Shown piece by piece: positions 1 to 5,098 of a DNA stretch of 5,372 nt (the first letter of the stretch is position 1; the number at the start of each line of letters is the position of its first letter). The stretch spans positions 1 to 5,372 of the forward strand of contig CAMWPK010000108.1 in the NCBI GenBank assembly GCA_947176115.1. The letters are read 5' to 3'. The notes beneath the pieces are model-generated. The model was not told the DNA's origin, made no database searches, and worked only from the letters and a program-made list of their open reading frames with translations. Source of the DNA: an uncultured Clostridia bacterium (lineage in GTDB: Bacteria > Bacillota > Clostridia > Christensenellales > UBA3700). Made by a program: the position numbers and the translations under genes.

Positions 1-867
1 TGATATACCCTCGCCCATTGGATTTAGAAATCCTGCGACTTCGCCGGCAAACAGCGCTCTGCCAATACCGTAATCAATAACGTAATCCGGGCGTACGCGT
101 GGCATTATCCACTTTTCTTCCTTTACTTTCTTATCAATTACCAAGTTGTGTTTTTCTTGCATGTAATTTATAAATCTATCGTTGTATTCTTTAATCTTGC
201 TTTTATCCTCTACCGCAACTCCCAAAACCAGCATACCGTCCTTGACATTAAACCAAGCGTCATATTGTGAAAGTCTAGGTTGAAGATAAGCGTAAAAATA
301 ATGGTGATCAAGATTTATTTTACCGTTATAGAACGCCTGATAAGTGATTATATAGTCTTTATCGCAATTTAATAAACTTCGTTTTACAGTTCCTATTGCG
401 CCCTCGCAGTCAATGAGATACTTCGCGCACTTTTTGCCAATGCTTCTATCTGAAAACGTCACTTCCACGCAATCGTCTAAGTTTTTGCAAGAACTTACGC
501 TCACACCGTCGATAACTTCCGCTCCTTTCTCTATCGCCATTTCCAAAAGAAAGTTATCAAACTCGCTTCGCCATACGTTGTGCCCTCTTTGTTCAAACTT
601 GTATTCCTTTCCCTCGTCGTTGACAAATATCATTCCGTAATTGTCATACGGCGTACACTTTACTCTGTCGGGAATATCTGCATGAAAATACTCTTTGACA
701 AGCCCCGCCGTCTTGGCAATTATCATACCTGAACAAGACTTGTATCTTGGCAACTTGCACTTCTCAACTACCAAAACGGAATATCCGTTCTCTGACAAAA
801 TATTTGCGCAAGTTGCGCCGGTCGGTCCTGCGCCGACAACAATAATATCGTAATTATCTCTTCCCAT
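1..867 (-). CDS. Geranylgeranyl-reductase-family FAD-dependent oxidoreductase (partial, C-terminus beyond window)
   Basis: Translating the minus strand from the ATG at 865-867 gives 289 uninterrupted codons running off position 1. The N-terminus carries a Rossmann dinucleotide-binding motif, G12-A-G14-P-T-G17, at the end of a beta strand (YDIIVV). Acidic E35 at the end of the second strand (VLVVEK) would contact the FAD ribose. An R41-Y-K-S-C45-S-G47 segment matches the conserved Arg...Cys-x-Gly region of the geranylgeranyl reductase family. Near the cut end, G275-E-V-A-G-F-L-N-P-M-G-E-G-I-S matches the second FAD motif, with Glu in place of the more common Asp. Family members usually have about 350-400 residues, so roughly 60-110 are missing. 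The family reduces isoprenoid double bonds or related substrates with FAD; the substrate here cannot be inferred. No Shine-Dalgarno is visible before the ATG. A terminator separates it from the MATE gene, so it is probably transcribed on its own. Confidence 0.85.
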   Translation of the reverse strand, partial: MGRDNYDIIVVGAGPTGATCANILSENGYSVLVVEKCKLPRYKSCSGMIIAKTAGLVKEYFHADIPDRVKCTPYDNYGMIFVNDEGKEYKFEQRGHNVWRSEFDNFLLEMAIEKGAEVIDGVSVSSCKNLDDCVEVTFSDRSIGKKCAKYLIDCEGAIGTVKRSLLNCDKDYIITYQAFYNGKINLDHHYFYAYLQPRLSQYDAWFNVKDGMLVLGVAVEDKSKIKEYNDRFINYMQEKHNLVIDKKVKEEKWIMPRVRPDYVIDYGIGRALFAGEVAGFLNPMGEGIS

Positions 868-870
868 AAT

Positions 871-914
871 ATTATATTAACAAAAATAGATAGCAAAATC
901 AATGCTATAGGCAA
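871..914 (-). promoter_or_regulatory. Weak candidate promoter(s) for the flavoprotein gene
   Basis: Two arrangements are possible on the minus strand. One is TTGCCT (914-909), a 16-bp spacer and TATCTA (892-887), giving a leader of about 13 nt. The other is TTTTGC (898-893), 16 bp and a perfect TATAAT (876-871) ending only 3 nt before the ATG, which would put the transcription start inside the first codons. Neither is strong, and no SD sequence lies between them and the start codon. A promoter is expected here because the upstream transcript ends at 932-955. Confidence 0.3.
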
Positions 915-931
915 ATTGCATAAAACAAATC

Positions 932-955
932 GCGCGCTACCTAAAAGTAACGCGC
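932..955 (-). terminator. Intrinsic terminator of the MATE-kinase gene
   Basis: Read on the minus strand, a 9-bp stem (955-947 with 940-932, one G-U wobble) closes a 6-nt loop. It is GC-rich at the base (GCGCG/CGCGC). The downstream side reads GATTTGTTTT, and an A-rich stretch precedes it. It starts 25 bases after the stop codon of the fusion gene. The wobble is a true G-U only in minus-strand RNA (C-A on the other strand), which supports the orientation. Confidence 0.8.
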
Positions 956-979
956 TTATTGTTATATTATATAATCAAT

Positions 980-2971
980 TTATCTCTTGTTAATAAATTC
1001 AAGAATAACGTCAACTGCGTTTTCTACTCCAATGGAGCCGTCTACAGTCAAGTCGTAGTTGCTTGATTCGCCCCATTTGCAACCTGTGATAAGCTCGTAG
1101 TATTTTGCTCTGCGCTTATCCGATTTTATCGCGAATTCCTCTGCCTTTTCTTTGCTGTCGCCATACTTGAGCATTATTCTCTCTACGCGGTACTCCAAAG
1201 GCGCATGAATGAATATTCTCAGCGGTTTATAATCTGCAAGTACTTTGTCCCCAGCTCTGCCGACGATTACGCAAGAGCCATTTTCAGCTATGCTCTTAAG
1301 CACCTTTTCTTGCGCGCTTCTCGCTTGGTCGGTCGGGTCAAGACCTATATACAAAGTCTCTATCTTTTGCAATTTTCCGTCCTCAACGTCACGAACGTAC
1401 TCTGCTGACAGACCGCTCTCTTGAGCGGTAAGCAACGTCAAGTCTTTGTTATAATACGGAACTCCAAGTTTTTCAGCAAGCAATTTACCTATTTCTCTGC
1501 CGGAAGCGCCGTGCTGTCTTGCCAAGGTTATAATAACGCCTTGTTGTGACTCTTGAATTTGCGCTGTGGCTTCTTCCTGAACTTCTTTTGCCTTTTTGTT
1601 CATTACTCTGAGCGCATGCAACGTCAATATTAATGCAAGTACAACGCCGACTGTATCGGATATCGGCGCTGACCACAAAAGCGCCTTGATACCGCCGAAT
1701 TTGGCCATAATGATTGAGAGAGGCACAAGTATAATAACATCTCTCGTCATAGATATAAGCGTAGCTTTGATTGGCGAACCTATTGCTTGGAAGAATATAG
1801 CTAGGTTCTTAACCAAACACGTGAAGAGAATAAAGCCAAGATAAATTCTAAACGTAAGGCAAGTAAATTCCTTGTATATAACAGGGTCTACTCCCTCGCC
1901 ACCGTTGCCAAAAATAAGCAAAAATACTTGAGGTACCGCCTCAAATATAATCGTCGAAATAACGCCAACTACTACCGTGGCTATCATCATGTAAAGCAAG
2001 GCTTTCTTTACGCGGTCATACTTCTTTGCGCCATAGTTGTAGCCAATGACAGGTTGCGCGCCTGAAGCAATGCCTATTGCTACGGATACGACAATGCCGA
2101 ATACTTTGAACGCCAAGGTAATGACGCCTTGCGTTATAGCCGTATCGTATCCGCTACTTGCGCTATACTTAAATAAAAGTATATTGTTGACTATGGAAAT
2201 AATGACAATAGCAAGTTGGGTCAAAAGTGACGATATGCCAAACTTAAGTATACTCGCAATCTCTTTTGATGGAATAAGGTCTGCAATTTTCAACTTAAAC
2301 GTCTTGGACTTAAACAGATATGCTACGTGCAACACGAATGTTATCAACTGTCCGAGGAAAGTCGCCAATGCAGCTCCGGTCATACCCATTTTGAAACCAA
2401 AGATAAAGAGCGGGTCAAGAGCTATATTGATTATCGCGCCTATTGCCATAGCTAGCATAGCAAACTTTGGACTGCCGTCTGCTCTGACTATAGGATTGAG
2501 CACGCAAGCCAAAGTAAAGAACAAGAATCCGCCTATAATAAAGTTGGCGTATTCGCTTGATTTGCCAAGAATATCGCCTTGAGCGCCAATAGCAACCAAG
2601 ATTTTATCTTTCAAGCAAAAGCAGATTATCATAAGCACTATGCTTGCGATAGTTCCGTAGAACAACGCAGTGCCTACGCTCCTTGCCGTACCTTTGGTAT
2701 TGCCCTGTCCTTGATTAAGACTCATACATGCGGCGCAACCGTCGCCTATCCAAAGACCGATACCCAACGCTATTACCGTAAGCGGATACACGATACCCGT
2801 CGCAGCGTTGCCGGCGGCGCCCAAGGTAGCGCAGTTGCCGATGTAAATCTGATCAACCAAATTGTAAAGAGATTGAATTATCAAACTCAATACGCAAGGA
2901 ATTGCAAACATTTTCATCAATTTGCCGACTTTCTCAACGCCTAAAAAATTATTTTTGGTTGTTTCTTCCAT
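980..2971 (-). CDS. MATE-family multidrug/cation antiporter fused to a C-terminal cytidylate-kinase-like domain
   Basis: This is a 663-residue protein. Residues about 15-450 form a two-lobed, roughly 12-helix MATE transporter of the MepA/DinF type: P25 in helix 1, the VDQIYIG segment with D40, an RADGSPK loop, then DPLFIFGFKMGMTGAALAT, and a matching second lobe with QAIGSP. MATE proteins export drugs or metabolites using H+ or Na+ gradients. After a charged linker (about 455-478, Glu/Gln/Lys-rich), residues 479-663 (bases 983-1537) match the cytidylate-kinase-like family (Cytidylate_kin2): ARQHGASGREIG as the phosphate loop (488-495), CVIVGRAGD, IFIHAPLEYRV, a KRRAKYY lid-like segment and a final YDLTVD. 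As is usual in that family, the loop lacks the canonical Walker Lys. The frame is open 23 codons further upstream to 3040. I chose 2971 because GGAGGT (2986-2981) lies 9 nt before it and the extension has no SD. The kinase would face the cytosol; its substrate is unknown. Confidence 0.9.
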   Translation of the reverse strand: MEETTKNNFLGVEKVGKLMKMFAIPCVLSLIIQSLYNLVDQIYIGNCATLGAAGNAATGIVYPLTVIALGIGLWIGDGCAACMSLNQGQGNTKGTARSVGTALFYGTIASIVLMIICFCLKDKILVAIGAQGDILGKSSEYANFIIGGFLFFTLACVLNPIVRADGSPKFAMLAMAIGAIINIALDPLFIFGFKMGMTGAALATFLGQLITFVLHVAYLFKSKTFKLKIADLIPSKEIASILKFGISSLLTQLAIVIISIVNNILLFKYSASSGYDTAITQGVITLAFKVFGIVVSVAIGIASGAQPVIGYNYGAKKYDRVKKALLYMMIATVVVGVISTIIFEAVPQVFLLIFGNGGEGVDPVIYKEFTCLTFRIYLGFILFTCLVKNLAIFFQAIGSPIKATLISMTRDVIILVPLSIIMAKFGGIKALLWSAPISDTVGVVLALILTLHALRVMNKKAKEVQEEATAQIQESQQGVIITLARQHGASGREIGKLLAEKLGVPYYNKDLTLLTAQESGLSAEYVRDVEDGKLQKIETLYIGLDPTDQARSAQEKVLKSIAENGSCVIVGRAGDKVLADYKPLRIFIHAPLEYRVERIMLKYGDSKEKAEEFAIKSDKRRAKYYELITGCKWGESSNYDLTVDGSIGVENAVDVILEFINKR

Positions 2972-2980
2972 AAATAAAAA

Positions 2981-3010
2981 ACCTCCGAAAGAACTTCGTC
3001 TTTGTCGGAG
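2981..3010 (-). promoter_or_regulatory. Shine-Dalgarno hairpin (possible translational switch / second attenuator) of the MATE-kinase gene
   Basis: The SD GGAGGT (2986-2981) decides the start at 2971. Its GGAG is the 3' arm of a hairpin: CTCCGA (3010-3005) pairs with TCGGAG (2988-2983). After a CA bulge, AAGA (3002-2999) pairs with TCTT (2992-2989) across a 6-nt loop. Six U residues follow immediately, so the element also resembles an intrinsic terminator. A competing hairpin pairs 3019-3012 with 3003-2997 (7 bp, one bulged T). It leaves CTCCGA in its loop and would free the SD. No known riboswitch class is recognised. The pairings were found by eye, without a folding program. Confidence 0.55.
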
Positions 3011-3044
3011 TAAAGAACGTCTGAAACCTGCGAAGAACATAAAA

Positions 3045-3076
3045 AGGGCGTAGAATTGTCGAAAATTCTACGCCCT
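3045..3076 (-). terminator. Terminator-like leader hairpin (attenuator candidate)
   Basis: This is a perfect 13-bp inverted repeat (3076-3064 with 3057-3045) around a 6-nt loop, with the GC-rich part at the base. On the minus strand it is followed by TTTTTATG. It lies about 18 nt downstream of the inferred transcription start of the MATE-kinase gene and upstream of its coding region, and no second promoter is visible between hairpin and gene. It may therefore act as a transcription attenuator. It could also end read-through transcripts from the lipoprotein gene, or protect the mRNA 5' end. The U tract exists only in the minus-strand direction. Confidence 0.65.
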
Positions 3077-3099
3077 ATAATTGCTGTTCGACGTTGATT

Positions 3100-3128
3100 A
3101 TTTTAACAAAATTAAAAATTTTTGTCAA
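3100..3128 (-). promoter_or_regulatory. Sigma-A-type promoter of the MATE-kinase gene
   Basis: On the minus strand there is a perfect -35 TTGACA (3128-3123), a 17-bp AT-rich spacer and -10 TAAAAT (3105-3100). Transcription should start near 3094, giving a leader of about 120 nt before the ATG at 2971. The spacer length and near-consensus boxes make this one of the strongest promoters in the window. Confidence 0.8.
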
Positions 3129-3182
3129 ACAAATTTCAACGCGCTATTTCAAATTTACAGAAATTGTAATTACATACTATAA

Positions 3183-3692
3183 TTACTCTGCGTCGGTTCC
3201 TTCTCCGCTAACGGTTCCGCTACCGACTTCGCCAGACGATACGCCAATACCCAATGCGCTGTTGACTTTTTCTTTGTCAAATACCTCAGTATAACCTTCA
3301 ATCCAAACTTCTATTGAATAAAGAAATTTTTCTAGTCTTGTCTGCGACGTCCATTGCTCGTAATTTTCTTCATCAAAATCACTCATGTATCCAATCAGAG
3401 AGTCGCCTACGTAAAATGCAACGTCTTTTACATACTCGCCCGATTCGCCTTTTACTTGGAAAGGAATCGCAACAAAGATATAAAGGTGCGTGGTGCCTTC
3501 ATCGTCTGTATAATACTTTTCATATCCGCATCTGCCGGATATCTCAAAAGACTCGTCATTTATCTCAGTTCTCAATGCTTTTGCGCAATCAACGACTTGG
3601 TCAAACGGGTCTTTAGTGCTACAAGCAACGCAACCGCAAACAACTGCAATTAACATTACTACAACTATTAAACTTGTTAAAACCTTTTTCAT
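3183..3692 (-). CDS. Small predicted lipoprotein, function unknown
   Basis: This 169-residue protein has a typical type II signal peptide: MKK, a hydrophobic stretch (residues 4-18) and a Cys-rich cleavage region VCGC21-VAC24. C21 (preceded by V-C-G) or C24 (preceded by C-V-A) would be lipidated; neither fits the consensus lipobox perfectly. The mature part (about 25-145) is mixed alpha/beta and acidic, with a further Cys at 37 and another at 55, and many aromatic residues in the middle. The last 20 or so residues are a Gly/Ser/Glu-rich low-complexity tail. I do not recognise a domain. The start is supported by TAAGGAG (3705-3699), 6 nt before the ATG, and by a strong promoter. The product should sit on the outer face of the membrane. 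It follows a tRNA gene and precedes the MATE-kinase gene, with no clear terminator before the promoter of the latter. Confidence 0.8.
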   Translation of the reverse strand: MKKVLTSLIVVVMLIAVVCGCVACSTKDPFDQVVDCAKALRTEINDESFEISGRCGYEKYYTDDEGTTHLYIFVAIPFQVKGESGEYVKDVAFYVGDSLIGYMSDFDEENYEQWTSQTRLEKFLYSIEVWIEGYTEVFDKEKVNSALGIGVSSGEVGSGTVSGEGTDAE

Positions 3693-3723
3693 TGTGTTCT
3701 CCTTAGTTTTATAATTTTTTCTA

Positions 3724-3752
3724 ATTTTATCATTTACAAAATATTATGTCAA
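3724..3752 (-). promoter_or_regulatory. Sigma-A-type promoter of the lipoprotein gene
   Basis: On the minus strand there is TTGACA (3752-3747), a 17-bp spacer and TAAAAT (3729-3724). The expected start is near 3718, giving a leader of about 25 nt that includes the SD at 3705-3699. The -35 box begins only 5 nt after the CCA end of the tRNA gene. Confidence 0.8.
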
Positions 3753-3757
3753 CTAAT

Positions 3758-3831
3758 TGGAGCAGGTGACGGGAATCGGACCCGCGCTGACGGCTTGGGA
3801 AGCCGTAGTTCTACCATTGAACTACACCTGC
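3758..3831 (-). tRNA. tRNA-Gly (anticodon CCC), CCA encoded
   Basis: The minus strand folds into a full cloverleaf. The 7-bp acceptor stem is GCAGGTG/CACCTGC, with discriminator T and an encoded CCA (3760-3758). The D arm is GTTC/GAAC with an AATGGTA loop. The anticodon stem is ACGGC/GCCGT around loop TTCCCAA, with anticodon CCC at 3799-3797. The variable loop is 4 nt. The T stem is GCGGG/CCCGT (a G-U pair at 49-65) around loop TCCGATT. The U discriminator and anticodon both fit glycine, so it reads GGG codons. The T loop is odd: it has C at position 55, where nearly all tRNAs have U (pseudouridine). Everything else looks intact. No terminator follows the CCA. Confidence 0.95.
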
Positions 3832-3848
3832 AATATATTATTATATCT

Positions 3849-3877
3849 ATATTAATTCAATGGCGTCATATTGTCAA
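3849..3877 (-). promoter_or_regulatory. Promoter of tRNA-Gly(CCC)
   Basis: On the minus strand there is a perfect TTGACA (3877-3872), a 17-bp spacer and TAATAT (3854-3849, four of six consensus bases). The start would fall about 10 nt before the mature tRNA 5' end, typical for a tRNA gene. A TATAAT-like stretch lies further downstream but at 26 bp from the -35. Confidence 0.6.
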
Positions 3878-3924
3878 GTCAAAACAAAATTTATCGAAAA
3901 ATTAGCTAATTCAATAGTTCTTTT

Positions 3925-4629
3925 CTAATTGTCGCTTAATTTTTCAAATACGCTTTGCGCCAAAAGTTTGCTCCCCTTGACGTTTGGATGAACGCCGTCT
4001 GCAAACAACTCTCTCTTGCCATCAAAAACTTTATAGACGTCAATACAATCAACGCCCTTAGCTTTTGCAATATTTTTTATAGCCGGGACTACTTCGCTTT
4101 CCACTATAGACTTCCTCAATTTATATAATACCTTTCCTCTCACTTCAAATAGTGGAGGCGGTGTAAGAATATATACTTTAGGCGCGCTTTCAAGTACTAA
4201 ATAACTATCGATAATCTCGCCATAATCATTGATAAACTTATCTTTGTCCCAATTATTTTCTTTAGTATCGTTAGTTCCAAGAAGAATAACAACAATATCC
4301 GGCTTAAAATCTAGACTTTGTTTGTATAACTTTTCATTTACAATCGGATAATCTCCGCTTTTTATCGCTGTCCTATTGGTATAACCAAAATTATTGACAC
4401 AATACTTTTCGCCTAAAAGTAAATTTAGAACAGCTGGATAGTTGTTCTTGCGCCTATTCCCAACAAAAAGTCCATACGTAATGCTATCTCCCACGCAAGC
4501 AACGCGAATCTGATTGTTTTTAGCGCTCTTCATTGGGTGATAAAAAGATATCAAACCAAAATGAAATAGTATCAAAATTATTATGCCAGCCAAAACCAAC
4601 AATGCAATTGCAATTATTATTCCTATCAT
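3925..4629 (-). CDS. Membrane-anchored SGNH/GDSL-family hydrolase
   Basis: This 234-residue protein has an N-terminal hydrophobic helix (residues 2-27) and no evident lipobox or cleavage site, so it is probably a membrane anchor. The hydrolase domain (about 41-232) shows the family blocks in order: block I VGDSIT with nucleophile S49; block II Gly at G82 (NNFGYTNRT); block III G118-T-N120-D121; and block V D211-G-V-H214-P with the catalytic Asp and His. All four signature residues (Ser, Gly, Asn, His) are present, so it should be an active esterase or acyl hydrolase. This family includes lipases, acetyl-polysaccharide esterases and lysophospholipases. A cell-envelope or glycan acetyl ester is a reasonable guess, but the substrate is not determined. 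The start is supported by AAGAGG (4640-4635), 5 nt before the ATG. The gene follows its own promoter, and no terminator is visible between its stop and the tRNA promoter. Confidence 0.9.
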   Translation of the reverse strand: MIGIIIAIALLVLAGIIILILFHFGLISFYHPMKSAKNNQIRVACVGDSITYGLFVGNRRKNNYPAVLNLLLGEKYCVNNFGYTNRTAIKSGDYPIVNEKLYKQSLDFKPDIVVILLGTNDTKENNWDKDKFINDYGEIIDSYLVLESAPKVYILTPPPLFEVRGKVLYKLRKSIVESEVVPAIKNIAKAKGVDCIDVYKVFDGKRELFADGVHPNVKGSKLLAQSVFEKLSDN

Positions 4630-4646
4630 AAAAACCTCTTTTTTTT

Positions 4647-4675
4647 ATTATACCGCACAATTATTGTAATTACAA
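4647..4675 (-). promoter_or_regulatory. Promoter of the SGNH hydrolase gene
   Basis: On the minus strand there is TTGTAA (4675-4670, four of six consensus), a 17-bp spacer and a perfect TATAAT (4652-4647). The predicted start near 4641 would leave a leader of only about 12 nt, with the SD practically at the mRNA 5' end. The -35 box lies inside an 18-bp palindrome. Confidence 0.65.
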
Positions 4676-4678
4676 TAA
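4661..4678. promoter_or_regulatory. 18-bp perfect palindrome, candidate repressor operator
   Basis: TTATTGTAATTACAATAA reads identically on both strands and covers the -35 box and part of the spacer of the hydrolase promoter. A dimeric regulator bound here would block RNA polymerase. The 12-base core ATTGTAATTACA recurs at 3163-3174, about 35 bp upstream of the MATE-kinase -35 box. The regulator is not in the window and its family cannot be named. Confidence 0.45.
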
Positions 4679-4714
4679 AAAAATCCTTGCTTTCATAATT
4701 GCTGAGAAATACTA

Positions 4715-4745
4715 AAAGCCCAAACGCTTTTTGCGTTTGAGCTTT
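4715..4745 (-). terminator. Intrinsic terminator of the 89-residue protein gene
   Basis: On the minus strand a 13-bp stem (4745-4733 with 4727-4715, one U-G wobble) encloses an AAAAA loop. The final stem bases run into TTTT and then AGTATTT. It lies 37 bases after the stop codon at 4783 and upstream of the hydrolase promoter, so the two genes should be separate units. The wobble is a proper U-G only in minus-strand RNA. Confidence 0.85.
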
Positions 4746-4782
4746 AATATTTGCAGTGACCAAAACTACAAAATTAATTTGC

Positions 4783-5052
4783 TTAGCCCTCGTAGCGATC
4801 AAGATTGGCGCGGATTGCTTCGATTAGACGCTTCTCTGCCGAAGTCTTTTTGTCTTTTGCAACCTTCGTGCAAACGGACGTGCCATAGAGTTTCGCAAGG
4901 TCGTCTACGAGATTCTTAAGGTGTACGGTGTCTAGAATGTTCTCCGAACCGCAAAGTTCTTCTCCCATAGATGTTGTTACGGGCGCTTGCGTAGGCTCTG
5001 TTGTTGCCGGTGCCTCTGTAGGCGCTACTGTGTTCGTGATGTTCTTTTCCAT
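4783..5052 (-). CDS. Orphan 89-residue protein with Pro/Thr-rich N-terminus
   Basis: I do not recognise this protein. Residues 8-28 are rich in Thr, Ala and Pro, with prolines at 11, 15, 20 and 24, and are probably disordered or linker-like. Residues 37-87 are charged and likely helical: VHLKNLVDDLAKLY, then a basic KVAKDKK stretch, then an EKRLIEAIRANLDRY helix. Two cysteines (34 and 61) flank the first helix. There is no signal peptide or membrane segment, so it should be cytosolic. The start is supported by TAGGAGA (5067-5061), 9 nt before the ATG; M29 is an alternative start but has no comparable SD. A terminator follows. Good translation signals and a dedicated terminator argue for a real gene. 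The function is open. Confidence 0.7.
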   Translation of the reverse strand: MEKNITNTVAPTEAPATTEPTQAPVTTSMGEELCGSENILDTVHLKNLVDDLAKLYGTSVCTKVAKDKKTSAEKRLIEAIRANLDRYEG

Positions 5053-5068
5053 ATAAAATATCTCCTAT

Positions 5069-5098
5069 ATTATATATTCTTCGTCTCTGATTACACAA
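5069..5098 (-). promoter_or_regulatory. Possible promoter of the 89-residue protein gene
   Basis: On the minus strand there is TTGTGT (5098-5093), an 18-bp spacer and a perfect TATAAT (5074-5069). The -10 ends 2 nt before AGGAG, so a start at the usual distance would fall inside the SD. Using TATATA (5076-5071) instead moves the start to the SD edge. Either the leader is extremely short or the real promoter is further upstream. Confidence 0.35.

Noticed and set aside
1480..1620. Frameshift or separate internal start for the kinase domain
   Set aside because: The frame is continuous across the junction. The only nearby ATG (in VMNKK) lacks a convincing SD, so a fusion is the simpler reading.
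2046..2582. 178-codon open frame on the plus strand
   Set aside because: It is antisense to the MATE coding region, whose protein match is unmistakable. The translation resembles no protein and has no SD; it is a by-product of the codon bias of the real gene.
2579..2944. 121-codon plus-strand frame
   Set aside because: It lies fully inside the N-terminal MATE half on the opposite strand, with no family features and no start signals.
2972..3040. The ATG at 3040 as start of the MATE-kinase protein
   Set aside because: No SD precedes it and it lies within the structured leader. The ATG at 2971 has a well-spaced GGAGGT and gives a normal MATE N-terminus.
3900..3911. 12-bp palindrome AATTAGCTAATT after the hydrolase stop, as terminator or operator
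   Set aside because: As a hairpin it allows only about four A-U pairs, too weak for termination. It is not close to a promoter element in a way that suggests an operator.
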